DNA from: Castor canadensis
Lineage: Eukaryota > Chordata > Mammalia > Rodentia > Castoridae
DNA length: 64,000 bases
Direction: 5' to 3'
Assembly (NCBI RefSeq): GCF_047511655.1
Contig: NC_133391.1
Location: 108,351,384 to 108,415,383, forward strand
Part shown: positions 46,611 through 59,262 of the stretch, piece after piece
How the letters are laid out: every line of letters starts with the position of its first letter
Position numbering within the stretch: position 1 is the first letter of the stretch
Notes under the pieces: generated by a model
Databases searched by the model: none
The model's input: the letters and a program-made list of their open reading frames with translations, nothing else
Told to the model about the DNA's origin: nothing
Translations under genes and position numbers: made by a program

Positions 46611-49600
46611 TCAGCATCACTTCAATTGAAGAAAGTTCTTAAAAAGAGCATCACAGGTAATTAAAAAGGATACCCAGGGCATCTACCAATGAGGGTTAGA
46701 TGATGTTTGTGTGGTGCCAAAAGGTTTTCTGACAAATATATTTAAATCCAATTACATATTTAGAAGAAGTCTGAAAACTTTAAATAAAACTGTTATTGAT
46801 ATTGGAGTGGTTAGGTTTGCAGCTTCTGCTTAGTTTTTAAATATTTTTGTCATTTTTTAATAAGATATTTTATAGTAAAACTTAATTATACAAATTAATT
46901 TTATTTATGCTTAAAGTGCTAAATAGGAAAGTGAAAATGCATATGATACATTGTCCATGGAAATAGGGAGAAGAAAAAAGGCATGGATTATATCTATGAA
47001 AAAAATTCAGTGAAAAACAGAAGCAAAAAATACAACAATGACAGAATATTGTACGATTATGGTTACTGTTTTTATCATCATTGATAATTTCCTGATACAG
47101 ATAAACAAAGGGAGAATTTATTTTTTAAAGCTTGCATGTTTAACACATCTCAAAATTTCCCATTATTTCCTTACCTATTACTTGAATTAAAATGCAGTTT
47201 GGAAGTAGGCTTGTCAAGTGAATTTTTTTAAATTTGAATTTGCTTTAAATTATAGTACTAACCCAAATGTCAACCTTATATTCATATTTGGAGAAAATCA
47301 TACAAAAGAATCTGTTTGAAAAAGAGTAATATTGATGTTGCACAATAATTTTTATGAACTGTAACTGAATTAGCATTTCAATAGCCACAGAAGAAAAACA
47401 CCCATGTAGAATGCTACAGAGGTACCTCTCCCTCTGAACACCATGAGGACTATATTTCTACTGTCATCATAGGTCTCTGCAGGGAGATCATCTAGTTAAG
47501 GCCCTCCTTCACTCAGGCAAGGCTGCTCCTTTTGTGTAGGTAAGAATTGAAGGAAAACATTCTGCTTCACAATGATAAAAAAAATGAAAATCATATCAAG
47601 TTTAGATAGAAGTCAATTCACATCAAAGGACAAAGACTTGGCTACCAACAAAGAATAAATCCCCAAAGAAGTACTTTGAACATTTGACCTTTTCTTCCTA
47701 CTTTAATTTGTTTAAGATCTGAATTGACTATATGTTAGATAGGTTTTTTGGGGCTCTAATTATCCTACATTTGGTCCTAACTTCAACCATTCTACAATAT
47801 GACTCCCTGTTCCTTCTAGCATTATTCACGAAATCAACACTGTCTGTATTTGTCTTTTTGGCAAGGGGAAAAAATACAAGGATCTGAATTGCAACTGTTG
47901 TTTCTTGGTTTTCATTTTTATAAATTCCATTTGTTACTACATAGACATAATTTTAAGCATAAATTATAATTACATATAATTTTCTCTTCTTTGACTTTAT
48001 AACATATTGTTTAGGAAGTTGTTATAAACTTTGTTTTATATGTCATTTGTTATTTTCTGACAGTTGTTTCTCTTTACTACTGTGTTTAGTCTGATAGGCC
48101 ATGTTGGTTACTTTTAATTACATTATCCTGTGTTTTGTTTATCATTGATTTATTATTTCTCCACTGGGATCTGAGGCTCTCTGGGACTTCCTAAACATAG
48201 TCTTGGTTCCCTAAACACTTAATAATGAAACCATAGAAAAGCATTTTTACTGTGTATTGGCACCTAATACACAGTTATTACATATAGTATTACATATAGT
48301 GATAATACCAATATCACTATATGTAAATAGTTACATTTATCTCTGTTTTATGATTCAGGTATCATGAATAGAAAAAAAAGAAGGTAGACATAATAACACA
48401 ATTCACACCAAGAGAACAATAAACATTATCAATACTCTATGCATAAAAATCTTAATATAATTTGCAATTGAAAATTCTATGCCTCAAGATTCATGACATG
48501 AGAAGGAATTTAGATTCAGGAAAACACTGTCAAATAAAACTGATACTATTAATCTGAATTTTATTTTATTATTTTATTTTTAATTTATTAAATTTTGTAG
48601 ACTCTAATTTTGAAAGTTCTGTAAGTATAAGAAAAGTATATTTGGTTTTATTTTTGATAACTTTAAGTACCATTTTAATTAAAATATTTGTATCAATATT
48701 GTGGATACATGATTTTTTTCTTGTGAAAGTTATGAATATTTTGCAAGCACTGTATGAGTCAGAAACTTTAAAGATATACCTATAAGTGAAAAATTCTGAA
48801 AACTTTTAAGTGGAAAAAATAATGAATCCAATGGAATAGATGTACAAATTTTAGATGTTTCCTACTACCCTCTAGAAAAGCTGTGGACACAGAATTTTTA
48901 TTTCTAATATTTTTTGCTGAACTATTTAACAGAATTTAATGACATGAATTAGAAAGTTAGTTAATCTCATAATATTGCTGATTATTTTCTTTCAATTAAT
49001 GACTAAGATTATAATTTTATTTGTACTCCTTTATTTTTAACATGTCTGCAGAACTTCTCAACAACCATGCTCACATTTTATCTATGTTTTAAGTATTTAC
49101 TCAATAGATTGATTGCTTTTGATATAGATTAAGATAGTCATACCTTAAAAATATGTATGTCATTGCATTTATTCCCTATTATGGCGTCAAAGTTCACAGG
49201 TTACTTCATGACTCATAAACATTTTAGGGTATAATTGTTTTTTTTTCTCTAGAAAATTAAGAAGAGGAAAGGGCAATTTTTTCCCAGGATATTATAGATA
49301 CATTAAAATATATAATTTCTAAATATAAAGGCTATATAAACACTCTGGAGGAAATGATATAAACAAATGGTAGAATTTTACATTATTATGTTATTTACAC
49401 TAGGATAGGAATAACTTGCAGATATTATATTAATACAAAAATACTGCAGTCATTATAGACCCATTGCTTTAATTAGTGAAATGAATTCAATTATTTCTTT
49501 TCTCAAAATGTGTTTACCTTGATGAACACAACCCATTAATTTATTCTTCATTAAACAGAGAATATATATCTACTAACAATATTCTAGGTTGTTTGTTCTA

Positions 49601-49690
49601 TGAGTTGTATAATACAACAATATGAAGTTAAAATGGAAAAAAGCATTAATATCCACATTGTTGGTATTTTTGAATAATTTTTTTCTTCTC
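46611..49690. other. AT-rich intergenic DNA with a hairpin at 48290-48326
   Basis: Very AT-rich, without a gene or clear repeat apart from the listed hairpin. Confidence 0.45.
48290..48326. repeat. Hairpin with perfect 15-bp arms and 7-base loop
   Basis: 'ttacatatagtgata' (48290-48304) and 'tatcactatatgtaa' (48312-48326) are exact reverse complements. 'ttacatatagt' is also repeated just before, at 48278-48288. The role is unknown; cruciform extrusion or a mutational palindrome are both possible. Confidence 0.85.
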
Positions 49691-50175
49691 ATGATCATTC
49701 TGGGATCTCAGGGAAAACTCAAAATCAACAAAGGTTAGTAATAAGAACCTTAACCATTTGAGAGGATGATTTGGAAAATGAAGTACATATTTGAATACAA
49801 AGTCTTCCCCCAAATCTAGAAATCATCATGGTAAGCAAAATAAACAGACTACAAAAGACAAATATTGCATGTTTTCTCTCATGTAGAATCTAGACTTTTC
49901 AAAAAAAAAAAAAGTGACATGAATCTAAAATAAGGACTGTTTGGGGAAAGGAACTAGTAGGAGTGAGGACAAAAGGAAAGGGTAATGGGAAGTGAATTAA
50001 TGAATGTATGAAAGTAGAATAAAAAAACCCATTAAAATTTTAAAGTGGAGAGGAGTATAAGTAAGAATAATAGGTGTGGTGAATTTGATGAAAGCACATT
50101 ATATGCCTGTGTGGACATATTATTATGAAATTCTTTGTACAATTAATACACACTAATAAAAATTAATTTAAAATA
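49691..50175 (+). mobile_element. L1 3' end fragment
   Basis: 'tattgcatgttttctctcat' (49863-49882) is the common L1 segment near the ORF2 end, followed by a 3' UTR with 'gatgaaagcacattatatgc' (50088-50107) and the terminal 'acacactaataaaaat' (50147-50162). It is truncated upstream and has no open frame. Confidence 0.65.
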
Positions 50176-52271
50176 AAATGTAAAACTTCCTAAGAAATCT
50201 TACAGTAGATAGACAATAAATGTAAGTGTATATATAAACAAATGTTTAAATATTTATACGAAAAAATATTTTTTTGTTTCCTTCTGGAGACATAATAAAG
50301 TAAATCACTTTCTACTTAACTATTCAGTTCTACTAAGTTCAATATCTACATGATGTATTTCCTATAATGAGAGCTCAATGTGTGTTCTCTACTGCTCGAG
50401 CAACAAGATAAATAATGTTTATAATGAAGATCTATGAGGCACTCATAGAGCTTTAACTGCAATTTCTCTGATGTTATGTTACCTTTTGTACTACAATTTT
50501 AATATAAAATGCCTTCTGCTACATATATAATACATGAAGAATCATTAATATGTAGCAAATATATAAGCTAAAATAATTGCGTAAAGTACTGACTTCTTAT
50601 TCTAATAATTTTATCTTAAATTGGTCTTGTATTTGTTGCTGATCTGGGGAGATAGATGGGAAATAACACAGCTTTAGTAAGAAAACTAAAGCTCCAAGAA
50701 ACCCTTCTGGATTATGACTTTTCCCAGAGCTTTTACAAGACTACAATTTCTCCAATGATTTATTACTGTCTAAGAGGGGCTCTAGGAACATAGACTTATA
50801 CTAAATTTGAATTATTGTGTTCTGGTAGAAGTTACAGGAAATTTGCTATAAACTGCTTATGTTTATCTTGAAACATTCTGTTACCAAAAATGTTAAAAGA
50901 GAGAACAAAAAGGCAGAGGTACCAAGTAGGTGATTCAAAGGTTGTTGGCTCAGTTGTTTGGAATATGGTGATGGATCAAGTTCTAAGACAGAATATTCCA
51001 TACTGTCAGTCACATGCAAGCACACAACCTTTCTGAAAGGGGAAATGATAAGAATGATGCACCATCCACCAGGTTATCTTTAGCCACTAGTTGCTCTTGA
51101 AACACACACACTATTACTTGTAAGTTGGACATATCCTTGCTTAAAAGGGAAATTACTCCTGCATTCTGGAATATCACTTCCAATGGCAAAAGAGCGTCAT
51201 TGCCTTGTCACAAAATAAGCTATAGAACCTAGAAAAATTGATAAATAATGGTGAGCAGCAGATGAATGAGAACTATGACAGATTTCATATCTTTCTTTTT
51301 TCTATGATGTGGAATGCATCCATTCCATTTAGTAAATAAGATGACATCCGTAGGTTAGATATTATTACTCTTTGTTTTTCCTTGGTTTGGTGAAAAACAT
51401 TGTTTATCTACATATTTACCAGAAGAAATAGTAAGAAGTTAGGAGATAAGGCTATTTCAATTTCATATGTCATTTAAGAAAATAAAAAATAAAAATAGTT
51501 AGATTCTGTGATGCCACACTCTCCCAGAAGACACTTGGTGTTACTCTGTCTGACTTCCGAAAACTTTTTGTCTATTTGTTGATATTATGAAGGTGACCAT
51601 GACACCTTTAACAATAAATCACATTTTCTTGCCTCTGGGACACTGATCCACTTTTTTAAAAACAAATGTTAGCTCTGTCAATATAAATATTCTGTATATA
51701 TCTTGTTTTTCTCTCACTGTTTTTTAAGGCAGCTATTTGAGGGATTTACGCTTCAGATTGCTCAAATGACAAGTATTCTCTTTACATTATCACCATGTTT
51801 TCAGTAACACTTGTTTTCAAAAAGATCACTAAGGAAAAAGTGAGTTATAATACAAAGAACTACAATGGATGCTAAATGAGACAGATGCAAAAAATCAGAA
51901 TTCTTCTACTTCTTTGTCATTATTCAGGCAAACATTAGGTCACAGCCTACTATTTTAACAAGCTATATTAAAATACCATTTTTAGTAATGAATAATTAAT
52001 CAATTTTCAGTATTTGCACACTCCTCTTATATCAAATGGAACTATAGGTATGCCAACCCATTTTATCCATGAAAAAGAGATGGATTGTGTAACATGAAAA
52101 AATAGCTACAGCATAAGCACACACAGAGGCTGTGCATCAGAGTCAGAAAAAGCTGTGATACTTAAGGGGAACAGAAAGAAAAGCCTCCTGCTTTGGTTAC
52201 TACTCAAACTGTATGACTACCATAGGAAGCATAATTCAAAAAAGTAGTGCAAAGCATGCAATGGTTTCATA

Positions 52272-52314
<43 letters not shown>

Positions 52315-53499
52315 TTTTCTCTACAGAACTACAAACAAAACTGAAATGTGAAACTAGATTTGAACAGTTAGTTATTTTATAGAAGAATTACTTGTTTCTA
52401 TTTAAGCCTCTTTTATGATAGATATCACGCATGTATAGTCAAACCATCATCAATACAACTAGACAACAATTAAAAAGATTTTTTCATTTTAGGATAATAG
52501 AAATAGGGAACACTGCTTATCCCCCTTTGAAAACATAAGCAAAGAAGAAAACAATGGAGAAAAGAATAAGGAAGGAGGGAAACAATGAAGGAAAAAGAGG
52601 GAAAGGACAAGGGGACAAAGAGTAAAATAAATCATATATGAAAGCTGTTTCTTCCTGAGCCTATAAGCTTTACATGTAATGCAATTATATTTCAGAAGCC
52701 AGGTAAAATGAATATAGATTTCCAGCCACCTTATCCAATTCAAATAATCAATACTCGGTCACAAAAATGAGTGTTAAAATCAGTAATACTGAAGAAATTA
52801 ACAACCATCTGCCATGTCTCCCGCACATGTGGAAACCAGTGCCAAGTATTTCTATTCCATTAAAAAGCAAACTAAATTCTGTTATTGAACAGAAACTTTT
52901 AAAAGGACAATATAAAAATAAAATCCATCCTAAATGCTATCTGAATTTCCTTTGTTTCATCTGGAGAGAAGAATCATTTCAATATTTTACCTCAAGTTGA
53001 AGAGTTGAATAGGAATTCAGAATTAAGGAAAAAGGTAAAAATTTTGTTTCGCATTATCCTATTTCTCACATCAGGGAACTTTTAGCATTGAAACTAAGCA
53101 TCAGATTTATAAAACAATGCTAAATGTAATTTTTATCTACTGCATACATTCTAAAATTCATCTTATTATCCAATATAGACATTTATTAACACATATGCTC
53201 AAATGACCTTAAAATGAATACTATAATTTCACTACATGAATCTCAGTTTCATTCCTGCTTCTTTTCACCCTATGTGCAAAATGATTTCATTTCACCTCTG
53301 GTATTCATTATACATTTAATCCTTTTGTTTCTTGTCTTACCCCTTTTTCTACCCATCTATAAAAGTAATAAAAATTTAATCATGGAAATACATGTAGTAG
53401 AAAATATTTTTCAAGTACACTAAAGCATATTTCTTTTATTGTGGGTTATTTAAACTATGGCAAAGATTTTCAGATGTTTACTTGAACACTGTAATATTG
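50176..53499. other. AT-rich intergenic DNA, with an (AT)n microsatellite
   Basis: No gene was recognised. Open frames of up to 84 codons (52489-52743) are low-complexity. A long (AT)n run is listed separately. Confidence 0.45.
52275..52309. repeat. (AT)n microsatellite, about 17 units
   Basis: Uninterrupted AT repeat from 52275 to 52309; likely length-variable between individuals. Confidence 0.95.
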
Positions 53500-53635
53500 G
53501 TCCACTTTTATTCATAAGAAAACTAAGATTAGAATGATGATGGAATTATTCTTGTCTGCTCATTTCCTGAGGTATTGAGCTGGGTTTTAAATCCTGTGTG
53601 ACTCCAGGGTTTGCTTTCATAACAACATACCTATT
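53500..53635 (-). mobile_element. MIR SINE (with possible L2 tail downstream)
   Basis: On this strand 'ttcataagaaaactaagatt' (53511-53530) corresponds to the reversed 'aactgaggc' segment of MIR, and 'gagctgggttttaaatcctg' (53577-53596) to the region at its 5' part. It is diverged but in the right order. A tail at about 53690-53775 ('gaatgaataact') could be an L2 3' end. Confidence 0.6.
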
Positions 53636-55514
53636 TCCCCCGTGAGCATTTAGAGAGGTATGAGGAGATCCCTGTACTCTTCTGTGGAGTGCAGGAATCT
53701 AGTCTTTGTCCTCTTTGTACACCTTCTATGGTACCCTGCACATGATATGCAATGATATTCATATGAATGAATAACTAAATTAATAATTCTAACATAACTA
53801 TTTTTTACAGCTGACAGAGCTTAGTTGCTGCTCTCACATATCTTTAGAAATGTCTTTTCAGAATTTTATCAGTCAGGTTTTAATACCTTTTAGAGAGTAT
53901 GTCACTTGCCTTGGAAACTTGTTTAAGTACAAGTTTTCCAAATAAACATGTAAGCCTCAAACAACCCTTGGAAATGATTAAGACTAATACATCATTTCAT
54001 TTATGAAGCAACAGATTTTTATTTTACACTTCATTGTACAAATTTATATTATAATTTAGATGACCTTAAAAATGTTAAAAGCCACTTTTTTTTATAAGCT
54101 AGGCGTTTTTACATAGCCATAAGGGATAAATTGAGCATAGAGAGCACACACTCCATACTGAATAATTTGGTTTATAAACAGGTACTTAGTGTACAAGAAG
54201 TCATTACACATGCAATTATCTGTCTTCAATTAATTGTGTTCATTTCTAAGGAGCAAGCTTAAGAATGTTTGTTTCAATTTCACTGGCTGTAAGACCTGAT
54301 ATCTATAAACATTTATTTTGCTTATGCTATAGCTTTCAACTTCGGAAAAGACATTGCTGAAGGCAATTATGTGCTGGGTGAAAACATTGGGACTAGATTC
54401 ATCCTATTCCAGGTTTAAGTCCTTACCCAATCAGCCCACGCCTTCCCCTCAAAAACCATACATGGCCCAGAAAGAAAATAAAGTTGAGGCTTCCCTCTAA
54501 GATAGCAAATCATATATTAAGTCAGTACATGTAACTAAGGAATTTCTTCTTAATAACTATGTATACTGAGTGCAGTCCCCTCCAACTATAGAATAGCAAA
54601 AACCTAATTTAGGTTGCTTGACCATTTCTTCAATTATTCCTGTAATGAATCAGGTATTGTCAAAGTTAAAGCAAAGAGAAGACACAATCTGGGGCTTAAA
54701 AGCTATTTTACAGATGCCTTTATTAAGTGATCTCTTCTCCCTCCCATAGCTGCATCCATGAAATCACATTCCTCAAAGACCTAAGGGACTCCACTACTTT
54801 CCATATATCTGTTTGCCTCAAAATTTAGTTCTACTAAAGTGTGGTTACTTCTTCAACCCCTCAACCCCCTGTTTTCTTCCATCTCTACCACCTTTTAATT
54901 TTTTTCTTCTGTTTTTTTTTTCTCATAACCCCACAAAGCTGAAAATTATAATTTCAAAACAGGTAGAAGGAAAGTCTCTCTATGAATTATACAGCCATCC
55001 TAAGCAGGGCTCAAGTCTTATTTTCTTGACAAGACTGGAGCATTCATAATAATCAGTGAATCATTATTACATGAGTGATTTCTTTTTTTTAACTTAAACA
55101 TCAAAATGATGATGGAAATTCTTTCTGAAACTGACAGTCTGACTTCGTTCTTCTTTACCCCACCCCACCATCTTTTGCGTATAGTAAAATAGGTGAAATC
55201 TCCTTTGACGTTAAATTATGATAAAATATTTTTTCTAACTCTATTGATAAGAACTGCAACAACAATATCACAAAAGGCTATGTAAACCCCAAAGCTTGTT
55301 TGTAGGGAATGTCACAGTTTACATCCTAAAGGCCGAGTATAAGACAAGACTTTGAGTGTGAGTCATTTATTTGGAAAGACCCAAGAACAAGAGCGGAGAT
55401 GTGTGGAAATGAAATAAGAAATAGAAGGCCATGACTATGGATTTTCTATCAAATTAACTTGCCTGAGAAATGCTGAAGCTTAGTTCTGTGAAAAAACTCT
55501 GGGAAACAGCATCA
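53636..55514. other. Intergenic DNA, nothing firmly recognised
   Basis: A segment around 54360-54520 with 'gaaaataaagttgaggct' has some LTR-like character but no defined ends. The 78-codon frame at 54813 is unremarkable. Confidence 0.4.
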
Positions 55515-55590
55515 CAGAATTTCCCAACCTTGGAGATAAGGAAACTGAGGTTATTTCTCACCTCCTAGCAGTCACAAGTTGGATATTGTG
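55515..55590 (-). mobile_element. MIR SINE fragment
   Basis: 'gataaggaaactgaggttat' (55534-55553) followed by 'gcagtcacaagttgga' is the reversed centre of MIR. It is short and diverged. Confidence 0.55.
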
Positions 55591-56959
55591 AATTCCTCAC
55601 CACTGATGGTGTCATAGTAGGTTTCCACAGCTTGTGGGGAAACAGTCTTCAGGCTTAGGGATACAGATGTGGCAGTTGCAAAAAGGAATTCATCCAGACT
55701 TTTATATGAGGGAGTTTAAATAATTTCAAGTGAGTGCATCGAGGCACATGGGAAGTACCATGACAGCATTTGATACAAGTAGCAGGAACTTGTGTGCACC
55801 ATGTAGAATTTTGAGATTCCAGTATAAAACCAGTCGGAAAGGTGGCTGACAGGTCTGAATTTCATGAGTGGCTGTTTAAGAAAGGAGAGAAAGACACAGA
55901 GTGAGGCAATTTCAATCTCAGAAAAAAGAAAGCCTAGAACAGCAGTCTCCTTACAAGGTACCTGAATTTGAGTCACAGTGCACCATGTTTAACACTACTT
56001 ATCAAGTAATTTATTCCACATGGACAAAAAATAAAATTGAAATATTACTTTGTGCAATAATATTAAAAGGCCAAAATTTTTCATCTTTATTCAAGATTCA
56101 AAATTACAGTCATTAGTCCTCTCTCAATTGCCAAGCTTTAAAAATGCAGCTATAATCTCAAAAGGATTTTGTTAATGATTAGTTATTATTTTATTATAAA
56201 ATGTAAAAGGCATTTAGTTGTTTGAAAATGGATTAATTATAATTTCTCAAATCAACTTGTATATAAATCCCTACCACCAATACTCATAAAAGCCTGTCAA
56301 GAACAGAACTCTAAAGCACTGTGTAGATGATTCTAACTAAATGTGAATCTTTCCAGGTGGGCTCAGAAAGCTTGTTCTTCACACTACAAACTGTCTGCAG
56401 TTACGTCATAAACACCATCAAGGTAAGGATATTTCTCTTAAAGGTTAATATAAAATACTGCTTGAAAAGATAAAATTGTTCTCAATTAATAACCTAAATA
56501 ATATTATTGAAATTTTATTTTAAACATTAAAATTATTCCTAGTTCTTCACTGAAAATGCTCTCTTTCCTAGTTCTTCATTGAAAATGCTCTCTTAGGATT
56601 AGTTATAAATTTCTAAAACTAGATATTCATAAGTACTTCAACTTCAACATGCTTAAATACAAACTCAAACCATCCCAGTTAAAGAACCTTGTTCTTCCTT
56701 TAGAATTACGTGACTAATTCATCATGCCTATTACCATTCACTCAATCTCCTAAGCAATAATATTGGGAGAAACAAGAATATTTTTTCTTAATTTTACTCA
56801 CTAATAATATAAACATTCATCCAATTACTGAAATCAAAAATCCAAAAGTTCTCCTGTTTTTCTCATATACAGTCCATCTTTATGCCTGTTAAATGTATGT
56901 CAGTTTAAATCTAGGAGGACTACTTCTAACTTCACTGCTACCACTTTTGCTATAGTATC
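55591..56959. other. AT-rich intergenic DNA; a small tandem duplication near 56540-56600
   Basis: 'cctagttcttca' plus 'ctgaaaatgctctctt' at about 56539-56568 is repeated almost exactly at about 56569-56595, a short tandem duplication. No gene was recognised. Confidence 0.5.
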
Positions 56960-57265
56960 ATCTTAGGTGTATTATCACAAAATCCTCTTCATATATCTCC
57001 TCACTTCTTTCAGCCCGTCATTGATCTATAGTCTATTCTCTTTACAACATCACAGTGCTTTTAAAAATGGAAATCAGTTCATGCTGGACTTCTCTGTTGC
57101 AATTCTACTGGTTTTTCATCATATCAGAATAAAATCCAATCTTCTTAGTCCACTTACAAAATACCAGGACATTTCACTCCAACTACCTCTCCATTATTTT
57201 GACATCATTTCACTTCAATCCACCTTCTCCCACTATGCTCAGATTCACTGAACTTTTTTGTTCTT
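56960..57265 (+). mobile_element. L2 (LINE-2) fragment
   Basis: 'agaataaaatccaatcttct' (57126-57145), 'ccaactacctctccattatt' (57178-57197) and 'ccaccttctcccactatgct' (57219-57238) fall in the order of the L2 3' region. It is much diverged, as expected for this old family. The 94-codon frame over it is a decayed LINE piece, not a gene. Confidence 0.65.
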
Positions 57266-57345
57266 GGCCCATATAATTTGTTTTCAATTTTTGACTAATA
57301 GTGTCCTAAAGAATGAGGAGGACACAACCAAGTAAAGTATCAAAA
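57266..57345. other. Short unrecognised gap
   Basis: Between the L2 piece and the next SINE; nothing recognised. Confidence 0.5.
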
Positions 57346-57460
57346 CGTACAATCATAGTCTCCCAGCACTGGGAAGACTAAGCAGGAAGATTGCAAGCCT
57401 GAAGCCGGATTTGCTGCACAGTAAGGTACTCACTCAAAAATAAATAAGCAAAAAGAAAAC
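57346..57460 (+). mobile_element. B1-like SINE
   Basis: 'caatcatagtctcccagcac' then 'gggaagactaagcaggaaga' and 'ttgcaagcctgaagccggat' correspond to the 7SL-derived B1-type unit. It ends in an A-rich tail (57435-57462). Confidence 0.72.
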
Positions 57461-58384
57461 ACAACCCAGAATGTGCAACTATAAAAAGGATTTTTAAATA
57501 ATATGATTACTTTTGGGCATAGTTATAGAGTTTTCTGGGAAATACATGTTCAATGCTGCACAGCACAAATAGGTAGTAGCAAAATAGACAAGGCAGAGAA
57601 GGTAGCAGAAAAGATTATAGAAGTTGTTTCAGGGTTTGTTAGAAAATTTGTATTTCATCTTTTTGATAGACTATGATGGAGACTATGTAGAAACTGATAG
57701 AAGCTGTATATCTTTTCAAAGAGGGGCAAATCAATCCTTTTATCAATAATTTGCAGAAAATTCCATGGGGTATCCTGATTTCCTGGAGTGCATTCTTAGA
57801 CAGGGCTAAAATCATTATAGAGTATTTTGGAGCCATTCAATGATATTTATTAGTGTTGCATTTTTAAGAAGTGTATCATGGTAGATGTTGATGAAGTGGA
57901 TATGAGAAAGACAATATTGGAGATAGGAGAGATGGTTAGGAAACTGTAACAAGTCCGGGAATAATGAGAGGAGAAATGAAGGACGTTATGTTCATGTTAT
58001 TTATCAGATGCTGTCCAGAAGAAATAATGATTGATATATATAAGTGAGGTATGCCCATGTTTTGGTCCTGCCTGGATTCCTCATGTACCCATTTCCTTTT
58101 GATTTCTGGGAGCTTTTAACCGTTATTATTGACTCACATTTTTCACTACTGTGACCATATGTACAAACATACCACGAGTATTGATTTTGGTAGTGCAAAT
58201 AATTTTAGTACGAAGACAAATTTTCAAATATTAAATCTTTAAAAAATGAGGATCTACACTTTCTTTTTATATTGAAATCTTAATATATACATGTAAGAAT
58301 GAGCATACTGTACCAATCCAATATTCGTATACCCAGACTAATCAAATTTTGCCATATTTCCTTTATTCATCACTTCTTCTGTTA
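57461..58384. other. AT-rich intergenic DNA, nothing recognised
   Basis: No gene or clear repeat was recognised. Confidence 0.45.
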
Positions 58385-58735
58385 TTCTTTATGCTAAGTA
58401 AAATAAGTCAGACATGAAAGGACAAATATAATGAGTCAGCTCACAGGAAACGCCTACAATAGTCAAGTTCATAGAGATAGATAGAAGTACAGTAGTTACT
58501 AAGAGCTGAGGGTGGGGTAAATAAAAAGTCATAATTTAATGGGTACAGAGTTTCAATGAGAGATAATGAGAGCAATTCCAGAGATGTACAGTCAGTAGAT
58601 TATTGCACAAAAGTGTGAATGTATTTAATGTCACTGAATTATAAACTTAAGAATGGTTACAATGCTAATTTTAAGTTATAAAACTTTATTGTGCTATATA
58701 ATAATCCCCCTTAAAATACAATGGCAGTAGCTTTT
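58385..58735 (+). mobile_element. Ancient L1 3' end
   Basis: 'atgctaagtaaaataagtca' (58391-58410) and 'gacatgaaaggacaaatata' are the end-of-ORF2 region of old mammalian L1. The 3' UTR follows with 'gtagttactaagagctgagg' (58493-58512) and 'gaatggttacaatgctaatt' (58651-58670). Truncated and diverged. Confidence 0.75.
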
Positions 58736-59074
58736 TAAAATCCATTTTTTTCAGAAAGACCTAAATAAGGTGGACATATTTTTCCTACAAGAAACTCACA
58801 TTTTTGCTTTGTCAATTTGCTTCTTTAAGGTGTCAGTTGACATATACTCTATAGCAATACCAATCAAAATATAGATGAAAATATGAGGTATGAATTCTAG
58901 AAGCTAAGCACCAAAGCACTTATTAAAAATGAAGAATTTGGGACCATTCCTCCAACCAAAATTAGCAAATGATCTAAATGCACATTCAAAATTGAAAAGG
59001 TCTTTTCTATTTCCTATATACCTCCTGTAGGTGGAAGTTATCTACATAGGTTTAATCATACTTAAGTTTGGCAA
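58736..59074. other. AT-rich intergenic DNA, nothing recognised
   Basis: No gene or clear repeat was recognised. Confidence 0.45.
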
Positions 59075-59262
59075 ACGTGGTTCTTAACTTTGTGTGAACA
59101 TTAGAATCACCTGGAAGAATTTAAAAAATCCAGTAGATAGGTCCTGTTGCCAGATATCTGAAGTATTTGATAGTTGACCCTAGGCATTCTGTGCTTATTT
59201 GTTTGTTTGTTCAAAGGTACTCAGGAAGCTCTAATGCAAAGCCAAGTTTAAGAACAACTGTC
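59075..59262 (+). mobile_element. MER5-like DNA transposon (hAT-Charlie, non-autonomous)
   Basis: 'gtggttcttaactttgtgtg' (59077-59096), 'cattagaatcacctggaaga' (59099-59118) and the terminal 'agtttaagaacaactg' (59245-59260) match the layout of MER5A, including inverted ends. It is about 185 bp, full-length or nearly so. Confidence 0.82.
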
